Part shown: piece by piece, positions 1 through 8,796 of the stretch
Layout: the number at the start of each line of letters is the position of its first letter
How positions within the stretch are numbered: position 1 is the stretch's first letter
Source of the DNA: an uncultured bacterium
Lineage (GTDB): Bacteria; Desulfobacterota; Desulfobaccia; Desulfobaccales; 0-14-0-80-60-11
Direction: 5' to 3'
Assembly (NCBI GenBank): GCA_937943575.1
Contig: CALEAV010000042.1
Span: 1 to 49,544, forward strand
Length of the DNA: 49,544 nucleotides
Notes under the pieces: generated by a model
Databases searched by the model: none
Told to the model about the DNA's origin: nothing
The model's input: only the letters and a program-made list of their open reading frames with translations
Translations under genes and position numbers: made by a program

Positions 1-156
1 GCCCGGGCCAAAGCCGAGCGCTGCTTTTCCCGGGAGGCCCAGATATGCCGCCTGGGGCAGCTCTACCGGGAGGTGCTGGGTGCCCCCGGCGACCAGGGAT
101 GGAAACAGGCGTGTCGGCCGTCCGGCCAGCACGAGCAGGCCTCGGCGGCTTCATAA
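1..156 (+). CDS. C-terminal fragment, probable family 4 glycosyltransferase
   Basis: The frame is open from the first base and ends with TAA, giving 51 residues. The segment with CFSREAQ followed by LGQLYREVLG resembles the last helix of GT4 glycosyltransferases, which commonly end in a pattern such as FS-x-E-x-(5-8)-L-x-x-LYREL. The tail after it is low complexity. No catalytic part is in the window, so the family call rests on a short motif only. It ends 36 bases before nuoG on the same strand. This means nuoA to nuoF are not directly upstream of nuoG. Confidence 0.4.
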   Translation, partial: ARAKAERCFSREAQICRLGQLYREVLGAPGDQGWKQACRPSGQHEQASAAS

Positions 157-192
157 CCGATTACATCATCAGCCACAACCCAGGTACGAATT

Positions 193-2838
193 ATGATCAA
201 TCTTACCATTGACGGCCGGGCCATTCAGGCGGAACCGGGCAAGACCATCCTCGAGGTGGCCCGGGAAAACGGCATCTACATTCCCTTTCTCTGCTATCAT
301 CCGGCCCTGAAGCCCATCGGCTCCTGCCGCATCTGCGTGGTGGAGGTGAAGCCGGGACCGCCCCGGCCGCTGCCGGCCTGCGCCACCTACGTGGCCGAGG
401 GCCAGGAGGTGGTGACCACCTCCGAGCGCCTCACCGCCATCCGTCAGGAGCTCATGAAGCTGGTGCTCATCAACCACGCCCTGGAGTGCCCCATCTGCGA
501 CAAGGGCGGCGAGTGCGAGCTCCAGGACCTGACCCACGCCCTGGGGGTGCCGGAGGTGGACCTGACGGCCATCCCCGCCACCTCGCCCCCGGATTATGAG
601 TCCCTCCTGGTGGAGCGGCACACCGACCGCTGCGTCACCTGCGGCCGCTGCGTGCGCCTCTGCCGGGACCACGTGGGGGCCATGGCCATCAACTTCATGC
701 AGCGGGGCTACTTCACCGAGCTGGGCTCCGGCCTGCTGCCCCTGGACTGCGAGTTCTGCGGCTCCTGCATCGACATCTGCCCGGTGGGGGCCCTGATCAA
801 CAAACAGTTCAAATACCGGGCCCGGGCCTGGGAAGTCACCAAGACCGAGATGGTCTGCCCCTTCTGCGGCGGTGGCTGCTCGTACGAGCTGCACCTCAAG
901 GACGGGGAGATCATGCGGGTCTACAACGGGGAGACCGCCCTCCTCTGCGGCCGGGGCCGTTTCGGCTGGCCGGTGATCACCTCCCCGGAGCGCCTGCGCA
1001 CCCCCCTGGTGCGGGTCAACGGCGAGCTTCAGGAGGCCACCTGGGAGGAGGCCCTGGCCGCCGCCGCCGGGGGCCTCAAGGCGGTCCTGGAGGAGGCCGG
1101 GCCCGGCGCCCTCTACGGCGTGGGCTCGCCCCGGGCCACCAACGAGGCCAACTACCTCTTCCAGAAGTTCTTCCGGGCGGGGCTGGGCACCAACAACCTG
1201 GACAACCCCGGCCGGCTGCACTATGTCAAGGCCCTAAGCGCCCTGGGCCAGGTCTTCGGTTGGCCCGAGGTGAAGGAGGCCGACGGCCCCCATCCCAAGC
1301 CCCCGGCCTACACCTCCCCCTTCAGCGTCAAGGAGGAGACCAAGGGGAGCGGCTTCACCTTTGTCCTGGGCTCCCTTGAGGAGCTCCCCCGGGCCGACGC
1401 CGCCCTCATCCTGGGGGCGGACCTCACCCCCGAGCTGCCGCCTCTGGGCTGGGGGGTCAACGCCGCCCGGCAGAAGGATGACTTCCAGCTGGTGGTGGCC
1501 AACCCCCGGGGCACCAAGTTCGACCGCTGGGCCACCGTCAGTCTGCGCTACAAACCCGGGGCCGAACGCCTGGTGGTGGCCGGCCTGATGAAGGCCCTGC
1601 TCACGGCCCATCCCGATCTCACCCCGGCCATCCCCGCCCAGGGGCTGGACGACCTCAAGGAGAGCCTGAAGAAGTTCAGCCTCAAGGAATACGCCTCCCG
1701 GGCGGGGGTGGAGGCGGCGGACCTGGAGGCGGCGGCCGCCATCCTGGCCAAGGCCCAGGCCCCGGCCATCCTCTTCGGCACCGAGCTCCTGAATCAGGAC
1801 AAGGGCGAGATGAACGCCCTGGCCCTGGCGGACCTCTTCCTGCTGGTGGGCAAACCGGGCACCCCGGGCAGCGCCCTCTACCCGGTGGCGGAGAAGGCCA
1901 ACACCCGGGGCGTGTGCGAGCTGGGGGTGCTTCCCGACCGGCTCCCGGGATTGTTGCCTTTGGATTCCCCGGCGGCGCCGGCCTTCTGGGGCGAGCACAA
2001 ACCCGTGCAGACCCCCGGCCCCACCCTGCTGGAGGTGCTGGACAAGCTGGAGCAGGACGAGGCGGATGCGCCCCGGGCCCTGTGGCTCCTGGGCGGGGAT
2101 CTCCTGCGCTGGCTCCCCAACCGCAGCCGCACGGAGAAGCTCCTCAGCAAGGTGAAGTTCATGGTGGTGCAGGACGCCTTCCTCACCGACACCGCCAAAC
2201 TGGCCGACGTGGTCCTGCCGGTGGCCATCCACGCGGAGCAGGAAGGCTCCTTCATCAGCAGCACCGGGCAGTTGGGGGTGCTGAAGGCGGCCCTGGGCAC
2301 CGACGGCGTGCTCCCCGACTGGCAGATCATCTGCCGGCTGGCCTCGGCCCTGGGGGTCCCCCTGAGCTACCGCACCCCGGCGCAGATCTTCGCCGAGTTC
2401 GCCCGGCAGATCCCCCTCTTCGCCGGCCTGGCGCCCAGGAAGGTGGTGGGCCGCACCGGCATCCCGGCGGAGCTCAAAGGCACCTTCGTGCTCTTCGACC
2501 TGGACATCAGCCTGCCCGGCCGCCGGCCCTTCACCCTGATCATCGGCAAAGTGCTCCAGCACTCGGGCTCCTTTACCACCCATGAGCCCTGCGGCACCCT
2601 GGTGGTCACGCCTGAGGCGGCCGTCAGCCTCAACCCCGAGGATGCGGCCCAACTGGAGCTGAAGGCGGGCGACAAGGCCCGGGTCATCTCCTCCCACGGG
2701 GAGGTGGAAGCCAAGGTGGCCCTGGATCCCTTGCTGCCGGCAGGGGTGGCCTTCCTGCCGGAGCATTTCGCCCAGCCCGCGGCCCAGATGCTGACCCTGA
2801 ACTCCAATCTGGTGCGGGTCTCCATCCAGAAGGCCTAA
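193..2838 (+). CDS. nuoG: NADH-quinone oxidoreductase subunit G
   Basis: Large iron-sulfur subunit of the complex I peripheral arm, 881 residues; it carries electrons toward the quinone site. The N-terminus has a [2Fe-2S] ferredoxin fold with cysteines at about 34, 45, 48 and 62. Next comes the His-Cys3 N3-type motif (NHALECPICDKGGEC), then two [4Fe-4S] motifs, CVTCGRCVRLC and CEFCGSCIDICP. The molybdopterin-oxidoreductase-like domain opens with CPFCGGGC and a later Cys near residue 250, a full N7-type cluster set. No Mo-ligating Cys or Sec was recognised, as expected for NuoG. The ATG has a modest AGGT element 8 bases upstream. It is the first nuo gene visible and nuoH follows after 52 bases. 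Confidence 0.95.
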   Translation: MINLTIDGRAIQAEPGKTILEVARENGIYIPFLCYHPALKPIGSCRICVVEVKPGPPRPLPACATYVAEGQEVVTTSERLTAIRQELMKLVLINHALECPICDKGGECELQDLTHALGVPEVDLTAIPATSPPDYESLLVERHTDRCVTCGRCVRLCRDHVGAMAINFMQRGYFTELGSGLLPLDCEFCGSCIDICPVGALINKQFKYRARAWEVTKTEMVCPFCGGGCSYELHLKDGEIMRVYNGETALLCGRGRFGWPVITSPERLRTPLVRVNGELQEATWEEALAAAAGGLKAVLEEAGPGALYGVGSPRATNEANYLFQKFFRAGLGTNNLDNPGRLHYVKALSALGQVFGWPEVKEADGPHPKPPAYTSPFSVKEETKGSGFTFVLGSLEELPRADAALILGADLTPELPPLGWGVNAARQKDDFQLVVANPRGTKFDRWATVSLRYKPGAERLVVAGLMKALLTAHPDLTPAIPAQGLDDLKESLKKFSLKEYASRAGVEAADLEAAAAILAKAQAPAILFGTELLNQDKGEMNALALADLFLLVGKPGTPGSALYPVAEKANTRGVCELGVLPDRLPGLLPLDSPAAPAFWGEHKPVQTPGPTLLEVLDKLEQDEADAPRALWLLGGDLLRWLPNRSRTEKLLSKVKFMVVQDAFLTDTAKLADVVLPVAIHAEQEGSFISSTGQLGVLKAALGTDGVLPDWQIICRLASALGVPLSYRTPAQIFAEFARQIPLFAGLAPRKVVGRTGIPAELKGTFVLFDLDISLPGRRPFTLIIGKVLQHSGSFTTHEPCGTLVVTPEAAVSLNPEDAAQLELKAGDKARVISSHGEVEAKVALDPLLPAGVAFLPEHFAQPAAQMLTLNSNLVRVSIQKA

Positions 2839-2890
2839 CACCCGGAGGCCCTGGCGGCCCCGGAGCTGAACCGGAAAAAGGCGACGTCTT

Positions 2891-3919
2891 ATGAACATGC
2901 CTCTGCTGATCCTGCTGACGGCCCTGAAAATCACGGTGATCCTGGTGGTCTTCCTGACGGCCATCGCCTACACCGTGCTCATGGAGCGCAAGGTCCTGGG
3001 CTTCATCCAGCTGCGCTACGGCCCCAACCGCGTCGGTCCCTGGGGTCTGCTGCAGCCCCTGGCCGACCTGGTGAAGCTCCTGTTCAAGGAGGACTTCACC
3101 CCGCCCATGGTGAACAAGGTGCTCTTTGTCATGGCGCCCATGATCACCGCCATCACCGCCTTTTTGCCCTTTGCGGTGATTCCCTTCGCCAGCCAGATCC
3201 TGCCGGACACTATCACGGTATACGGCCAGACCCTGGATCTCAGGGCGGCGGGCCTCAATCAGGGGGTGATCGCCGACGTCAATGTGGGCGTCCTGTATGT
3301 CTTCGCCATGTCCTCCCTGGCGGTCTACGGCGCGGTGCTGGGCGGCTGGGCCAGCAACAGCAAGTACTCCCTCCTGGGGGGCCTGCGCCTCTCGGCCCAG
3401 ATGGTCTCCTACGAGCTGGCCCTGGGGCTCTCCATCATCGGCGTCCTGATGCTGGCGGGGTCCTTGAGCCTGGTGCAGATCGTGGAGGCCCAAAAGAAGC
3501 TGTGGTTCATCTTCCTGCAGCCCCTGGGCTTCATCATCTTCATGATCGCCGCCTTTGCCGAGTGCGCCCGCACCCCCTTTGACCTCATCGAGTGCGAAAA
3601 CGAGCTGGTGGCCGGCTACCAGACGGAGTACAGCTCCATGAAGTGGGCCCTCTTCATGCTGGGGGAATACTGCCACATCATCGTGGCCTCCGCCCTGGCC
3701 ACCACCCTGTTTCTGGGCGGCTGGCAGGGGCCGGTGCTGCCCCCCATCGTCTGGTTCGTCCTCAAGACCTTCATCCTGGTCTTTGTCTTCATCTGGGTCC
3801 GGGGCACCTATCCCCGCTTCCGCTTCGACCAGCTCATGTACCTGGGCTGGAAGGTGCTCCTGCCCCTGGCGCTTTTGAACATCCTGTTGACCGGCGTGGT
3901 CATTCTGTTCCTTGGTTAA
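2891..3919 (+). CDS. nuoH: NADH-quinone oxidoreductase subunit H
   Basis: Membrane subunit of complex I (342 residues, multiple hydrophobic helices) that connects the peripheral arm to the membrane arm and forms much of the quinone cavity. The family signature is clear: ERKVLGFIQLRYGPNRVGP near residue 30 and the conserved acidic loop ECARTPFDLIECENELVAGY near 215-240. Length is normal. An AAAGG element precedes the ATG. It ends just before nuoI within the nuo operon. Confidence 0.96.
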   Translation: MNMPLLILLTALKITVILVVFLTAIAYTVLMERKVLGFIQLRYGPNRVGPWGLLQPLADLVKLLFKEDFTPPMVNKVLFVMAPMITAITAFLPFAVIPFASQILPDTITVYGQTLDLRAAGLNQGVIADVNVGVLYVFAMSSLAVYGAVLGGWASNSKYSLLGGLRLSAQMVSYELALGLSIIGVLMLAGSLSLVQIVEAQKKLWFIFLQPLGFIIFMIAAFAECARTPFDLIECENELVAGYQTEYSSMKWALFMLGEYCHIIVASALATTLFLGGWQGPVLPPIVWFVLKTFILVFVFIWVRGTYPRFRFDQLMYLGWKVLLPLALLNILLTGVVILFLG

Positions 3920-3929
3920 GAGGTCACCC

Positions 3930-4361
3930 ATGATACTGCCGCTCATCAAAGGTCTGGCGACCACCCTGCGCTACTGCTTCTCCAAGCCCATCACCCTGCA
4001 GTATCCGGAGGAGAAGCGCACCCCCTACCCCCGCTTCCGGGGCCACCCGGAGCTGGTGATCAACGAAGACGGCAGCCGGCGGTGCGTGGCCTGCACCCTG
4101 TGCATGGTGGTCTGCCCCAGCAACGCCATCCGGGGCATCGTGCCGGCGGAGGGCCCCCACCACGAAAAATACCCGGTGCAGTTCACCATCGACCTGACCC
4201 GCTGCATCTTCTGCGGCTTCTGCCAGGAGGCCTGCCCCAAGGCGGCCATCAAGCTCAACAATCTCTACGAGCTGGCCCAGTACGACAAGGAAGTGCTGAT
4301 TCTGGACATCGAGCGCGCCACCCAGAAAAAGCCGGAGATGCGCGCCCCGGATTGGCTGTAA
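3930..4361 (+). CDS. nuoI: NADH-quinone oxidoreductase subunit I
   Basis: Ferredoxin-like subunit of complex I (143 residues) carrying clusters N6a and N6b. Two [4Fe-4S] motifs are visible: CVACTLCMVVCPSNAI and CIFCGFCQEACPKAAI. I chose the ATG at 3930 over an in-frame TTG at 3912, because the TTG lies inside the end of nuoH and the ATG has an AGAGGT element just upstream. The N-terminal stretch LIKGLATTLRYCF is typical of NuoI. Acts at the membrane interface, passing electrons to quinone. Confidence 0.95.
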   Translation: MILPLIKGLATTLRYCFSKPITLQYPEEKRTPYPRFRGHPELVINEDGSRRCVACTLCMVVCPSNAIRGIVPAEGPHHEKYPVQFTIDLTRCIFCGFCQEACPKAAIKLNNLYELAQYDKEVLILDIERATQKKPEMRAPDWL

Positions 4362-4454
4362 GGCGGGGAGCCGCCCCGGGGGCCCAGCCCCCCGGACCCG
4401 GCATGACCCTTAGCCCGTCAGCCACCCACAACCTTTGGTGAGGAAGCGTTCGAC

Positions 4455-4952
4455 ATGGAATACCTCTTTTATACCCTGGCGGCGGTGGCTCTGATCTCCG
4501 GGGCCCTGGTGGTCTTTCAGACGCACCCCTTGCGGAGCGCCCTCTGGCTCATCGTGAATTTCTTTGCGGTGGCCGGCCTCTATCTGCTGGCCCACGCCGA
4601 GTTCATCGCCGCCATCCAGATCATCGTGTACGCCGGGGCCATCATGGTGCTCTTCCTCTTCGTCATCATGCTCCTCAACCTGAGGCAGCCCGAAGAGGAG
4701 CTGGCCCGGCCCCGCCTGGGCCTGAAGATCGCCGGCATCACCCTGGCGGTGATCTCCGCCGTGCTCCTGGGCATGGGCTTCGCCAAGGTGGTGATCAAGC
4801 CGGTGACCGAGATGCCGGTGGGGCTGGGGAACACCGAGTCCGTGGCCCGGCTGCTGTTCACGGACTACCTCCTGCCCTTTGAGGTCACCAGCGTGCTCCT
4901 TTTGGTGGCCATCGTGGGCTCGGTGGTGCTGGCCAAGGCCAAATTACGTTAA
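4455..4952 (+). CDS. nuoJ: NADH-quinone oxidoreductase subunit J
   Basis: Small membrane subunit of complex I (165 residues) with about five hydrophobic helices. The stretch HAEFIAAIQIIVYAGAIMVLFLFVIMLLNLR is diagnostic of NuoJ (only parts are quoted: AEFIAAIQIIVYAGAIMV). The ATG follows a GAGGAA ribosome-binding site. The 93-base gap after nuoI is GC-rich with no visible terminator, so I treat it as part of the same operon. Confidence 0.95.
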   Translation: MEYLFYTLAAVALISGALVVFQTHPLRSALWLIVNFFAVAGLYLLAHAEFIAAIQIIVYAGAIMVLFLFVIMLLNLRQPEEELARPRLGLKIAGITLAVISAVLLGMGFAKVVIKPVTEMPVGLGNTESVARLLFTDYLLPFEVTSVLLLVAIVGSVVLAKAKLR

Positions 4953-5011
4953 GGGGCAAACAGCCGGGCCTGCCTCAGGCGCCGGCGAGGCAATGGGTGG
5001 GAGAAGCCTCC

Positions 5012-5317
5012 ATGGTCGTACCTGTCAACTATTACCTGGGATTGAGCCTGGCCCTGTTCACTCTGGGGGCCATCGGCGTGCTCATCCGGCGCAACATCCT
5101 CATCATCCTGATGTGCATCGAGATGATGCTCAACGCCGTGAACCTGGCCTTCATCGGCTTTGCCGACGCCTTCAAGGCGGTGGACGGCCAAATCTTCGTC
5201 TTCTTCGTCATGACCGTGGCCGCCGCCGAGGTGGCGGTGGGCCTGGCCCTGGTGATCGCCATCTACCGCAACCGGGCCACTGTGTACGTGGATGACCTGA
5301 ACATCCTCAAGTGGTGA
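5012..5317 (+). CDS. nuoK: NADH-quinone oxidoreductase subunit K
   Basis: MrpC-like membrane subunit of complex I, 101 residues, three helices. The conserved segment IGVLIRRNILIILMCIEMML with its membrane glutamate identifies it. I chose the ATG at 5012, which follows a GGGTGGGAGAAG ribosome-binding region; an upstream in-frame GTG at 4997 sits inside that element. Length matches the family (~100 residues). nuoL starts 10 bases after the stop. Confidence 0.95.
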   Translation: MVVPVNYYLGLSLALFTLGAIGVLIRRNILIILMCIEMMLNAVNLAFIGFADAFKAVDGQIFVFFVMTVAAAEVAVGLALVIAIYRNRATVYVDDLNILKW

Positions 5318-5327
5318 GGCGACCTCT

Positions 5328-7232
5328 ATGCAATTCATACCCTATGTCTGGCTGATCCCCGTCTTCCCCCTGATCGGCTTCGTCATCAACGGCCTGCTGG
5401 GGAAGAGTCTGTCCAAGGGCAAGGTGGGGACGATCGGCACGGTCTCCGTAGGTCTCAGCTTCGCCCTCACTGTGGCCGTCTTCCTGGAGTACCTCGGGCT
5501 GCCGGCGGCGGCCAAGCCGGTGGAGGTGGTGGTCTACAACTGGCTCAGCTCCGGCTCCTTCTCCGTCAATGTGGCCTTCCTGGTGGACCCGCTGTCCCTG
5601 GTGATGCTGCTGGTGGTCTCCGGGGTGAGCACCCTCATCCACCTCTACTCCACCGGCTACATGCATGACGATCCGGGCTTTCCCCGCTTCTTCGCCTACC
5701 TGAACCTCTTTGTCTGCTTCATGCTCATCCTGGTGGGCGCCAACAACTTCCTGATGATGTTCGTGGGCTGGGAAGGCGTGGGCCTGTGCTCGTATCTCCT
5801 CATCGGCTACTGGTATGAGAAAAAGTCCGCCAGCGATGCCGGCAAGAAGGCCTTCGTGGTCAACCGGGTGGGCGACTACGGCTTCCTGTTGGGGATGTTC
5901 GTCATCTTCTGGACCTTCGGCACCCTGAACTTCCGGGAGGTCTTCTCCCTGGCGGCCCAGTACCCGGTGGGCAGCGGCGTCATCACCGCCGCCACCCTGC
6001 TCCTCTTTGTGGGGGCCACCGGCAAATCGGCCCAGATCCCGCTCTACACCTGGTTGCCCGACGCCATGGAAGGCCCCACCCCGGTGAGCGCCCTCATCCA
6101 TGCCGCCACCATGGTGACCGCCGGCGTCTACATGGTGGCCCGCTGCAGCGCCCTCTACGTGCTGGCCCCCACCTCCCTGGCGGTGGTGGCGGTCATCGGC
6201 TGCGCCACCGCCATCTTTGCGGCCTCCATGGGCACCTGCCAGTTTGACATCAAACGCATCCTGGCCTACTCCACGGTGAGCCAGCTGGGCTACATGTTCC
6301 TGGCCTGCGGCGTGGGCGCCTTCATCTCCGGCATCTTTCACCTCATGACCCATGCCTTCTTCAAGGCCCTCCTCTTTCTGGGGGCCGGCTCCGTCAGCCA
6401 CGCGGTGGCCGGCGAGCTGGATATCCGCCTCATGGGGAACCTCCGGCACAAGATCCCCATCACCTACAGGACCTTTCTCATCGCCACCCTGGCCATCGCC
6501 GGGATCTTTCCCTTCGCCGGCTTCTTCAGCAAGGACGAGATCCTGATGTATGCCCTGGTGAACGGCAATGTCTGGCTGTGGCTCACCGCCACCATCGCCG
6601 CCTGCATCACCGCCTTCTACATGTTCCGGGCGGTCTACATGGTCTTCTTCGGCGAGTCCCGGGTGCCGCATCACATTGAGCATCATATCCATGAATCGCC
6701 GCCCTCCATGACCATCCCCCTCATGGCTTTGGCATTTCTCTCGGTGGTGGGCGGCTGGATCAACTTCCCCATCATCCCCGGGGCCCAGAAGTTCCACGAC
6801 TTCCTGTCGCCTGCCATTGCGCCCCTGGGGCATGAGGCGCACCTGGCCATCTCCGCCGAGCTGGGGCTCATGGCCTTCAGCATGGCGGTGGCGGCCGTCG
6901 GCATCTACCTCGCCTACAAGTTCTATATCGTCAGCCCGGACATTCCCGCCTGGCTGGCGGCCAAATTCCCGGTTATCTACGATGTCGTCTACCACAAGTA
7001 TTACGTGGATGAGATCTACGACTACCTGATCGTGGAACCCATCAAGGTGGGCTCCACCCTGATGTGGACCGAAGTGGATGACAAGGTGGTGGACGGCGCG
7101 GTGAACGGCTCCGCCGGCCTGGTGGCCTGGCTGAGCGAGCACCTCCGGCGCCTGGAGACCGGCTTCGTGCAGAACTACGCCATGGCCGTCGTCCTGGGCG
7201 TCGCCCTGGTCGTCGGCTACTTACTCGGATAA
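5328..7232 (+). CDS. nuoL: NADH-quinone oxidoreductase subunit L
   Basis: Largest antiporter-like proton-pumping subunit of complex I (634 residues). It shows the Proton_antipo pattern with VGWEGVGLCSYLLIGYWY near 145, the helix with TGKSAQIPLYTWLPDAMEGP near 230, and KRILAYSTVSQLGYM near 310. The C-terminal lateral-helix region is present and the length is normal. The start has a GAGGCGA element upstream. It lies between nuoK and nuoM with short spacers. Confidence 0.96.
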   Translation: MQFIPYVWLIPVFPLIGFVINGLLGKSLSKGKVGTIGTVSVGLSFALTVAVFLEYLGLPAAAKPVEVVVYNWLSSGSFSVNVAFLVDPLSLVMLLVVSGVSTLIHLYSTGYMHDDPGFPRFFAYLNLFVCFMLILVGANNFLMMFVGWEGVGLCSYLLIGYWYEKKSASDAGKKAFVVNRVGDYGFLLGMFVIFWTFGTLNFREVFSLAAQYPVGSGVITAATLLLFVGATGKSAQIPLYTWLPDAMEGPTPVSALIHAATMVTAGVYMVARCSALYVLAPTSLAVVAVIGCATAIFAASMGTCQFDIKRILAYSTVSQLGYMFLACGVGAFISGIFHLMTHAFFKALLFLGAGSVSHAVAGELDIRLMGNLRHKIPITYRTFLIATLAIAGIFPFAGFFSKDEILMYALVNGNVWLWLTATIAACITAFYMFRAVYMVFFGESRVPHHIEHHIHESPPSMTIPLMALAFLSVVGGWINFPIIPGAQKFHDFLSPAIAPLGHEAHLAISAELGLMAFSMAVAAVGIYLAYKFYIVSPDIPAWLAAKFPVIYDVVYHKYYVDEIYDYLIVEPIKVGSTLMWTEVDDKVVDGAVNGSAGLVAWLSEHLRRLETGFVQNYAMAVVLGVALVVGYLLG

Positions 7233-7251
7233 TCCGAAGCAGGAGTTGCTC

Positions 7252-8796
7252 ATGCAGCTGCCCATTCTTTCCCTTCTCATCCTCCTTCCCCTGGCGGGGG
7301 TGGTGGTGCTCATCTTCATGAACCGTGAGGATGACAAGCGCCTCAAGCTCTTCACCCTGGCGGTGATGGTGGCCGAGTTCCTCCTCTCCCTGCCGCTGTG
7401 GTTCCGGTTTGACGACAGCAACCCGGGGATGCAGTTCGTGGAGCGCTACAGCTGGCTCCCCCAGTACGGCATCAGCTACTTCGTGGGCGTGGACGGCTTC
7501 TCCATCCTCTTGGTCATGCTCACCACCTTCCTGGGGCCCATGGCCGTGCTCGCCACCTGGGAGGACATCAAGGACCGGGTCAAGGAGTTCATGATCTGCC
7601 TTCTGGCCCTGTCCAGCGGCATGATCGGCGTCTTTGTGGCCCTGGATCTCTTCCTTTTCTACGTCTTCTGGGAAGTGATGCTCATCCCCATGTATCTGCT
7701 GATCGGGATCTGGGGGAATCCGGCCCGCCGGGTCTACGCCGCCATCAAGTTCTTCCTGTATACCATGTTCGGCTCCCTGCTGATGCTGGTGGCCATCTTG
7801 GTCCTCTACTTCTACGGCGGCAAGGTGACGGGCACCTACACCTTTGATCTCCTCAAGCTCTACGGCCTCAACATCCCCTTCCAGATGCAGTTCTGGATGT
7901 TTCTGGCCTTTGGTTTGGCCTTTGCCATCAAGGTGCCCATGTTCCCCTTCCACACCTGGCTGCCGGACGCCCACACCGAGGCCCCCACCGTGGGCTCCGT
8001 CATCCTGGCCGCCGTGCTCCTGAAGATGGGGACTTACGGTTTCCTGCGCTTCAACATGCCCCTCTTCCCCCAGGCGGCCTTGTATTTCGTGCCGCTCTTC
8101 AGCATCCTGGCCATCATCGGCATCATCTACGGCGCCCTGGTTTCCATGGTGCAAAAGGACCTGAAGCGCCTGGTGGCCTTCTCCTCGGTGTCGCACCTGG
8201 GCTTTGTCATGCTGGGCCTCTTCACCTACAACGTCCAGGGCATCCAGGGCGGCATCATCCAGATGATCAACCACGGGCTCTCCACCGGGGCCTTGTTTTT
8301 CTGCGTCGGCTGCCTGTATGAGCGGCGCCACACCCGGATGATCGCCGACTTCGGCGGCATTGCCACGGTGATGCCCGTCTTTGCCACCATCTTCATGATC
8401 GTCACCCTGTCCTCCATCGGGCTGCCGGGCCTAAACGGCTTCATCGGCGAATTTCTCATCCTGCTGGGCACCTTCAAGACCAACAAGATCTACGCCGCCC
8501 TGGCGGGCACCGGGGTGATCTTCGCCGCCTGCTACATGCTATGGATGTTCCAGCGGGCCATCTTCGGTGAGGTGGATAAAGAAGAGAACCGGCAGCTCAA
8601 GGACCTGAGCGCCCGGGAGATCGCCGTCTTTGTGCCCCTGCTGATCTTCATCGTCTGGATCGGGGTGTATCCCAACACCTTTCTGAACAAGGTCAAGGCC
8701 ACCACGGAAAACTTCGTGGCCATGATGGACAAGGCCAAGGCCACCCAAGTCAGCAGCTTGTCCTTATCCCATGTCTTCAAGGGGGAGGCGAAATGA
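7252..8796 (+). CDS. nuoM: NADH-quinone oxidoreductase subunit M
   Basis: Second antiporter-like proton-pumping subunit of complex I, 514 residues. Key segments are FYVFWEVMLIPMYLLIGIWG, KVPMFPFHTWLPDAHTEAPT and LKRLVAFSSVSHLGFVMLG. I start at the ATG 7252, six bases after a GCAGGAG site; an in-frame TTG at 7246 touches that site and is unlikely to be used. The stop overlaps the nuoN start by four bases (ATGA), which suggests translational coupling. Confidence 0.96.
   Translation: MQLPILSLLILLPLAGVVVLIFMNREDDKRLKLFTLAVMVAEFLLSLPLWFRFDDSNPGMQFVERYSWLPQYGISYFVGVDGFSILLVMLTTFLGPMAVLATWEDIKDRVKEFMICLLALSSGMIGVFVALDLFLFYVFWEVMLIPMYLLIGIWGNPARRVYAAIKFFLYTMFGSLLMLVAILVLYFYGGKVTGTYTFDLLKLYGLNIPFQMQFWMFLAFGLAFAIKVPMFPFHTWLPDAHTEAPTVGSVILAAVLLKMGTYGFLRFNMPLFPQAALYFVPLFSILAIIGIIYGALVSMVQKDLKRLVAFSSVSHLGFVMLGLFTYNVQGIQGGIIQMINHGLSTGALFFCVGCLYERRHTRMIADFGGIATVMPVFATIFMIVTLSSIGLPGLNGFIGEFLILLGTFKTNKIYAALAGTGVIFAACYMLWMFQRAIFGEVDKEENRQLKDLSAREIAVFVPLLIFIVWIGVYPNTFLNKVKATTENFVAMMDKAKATQVSSLSLSHVFKGEAK

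Noticed and set aside
5307..7142. Long minus-strand frame opposite nuoL
   Set aside because: It is a His/Gly/Asp-rich shadow of the nuoL reading frame in GC-rich DNA; nuoL has clear conserved motifs and the antisense product has none.
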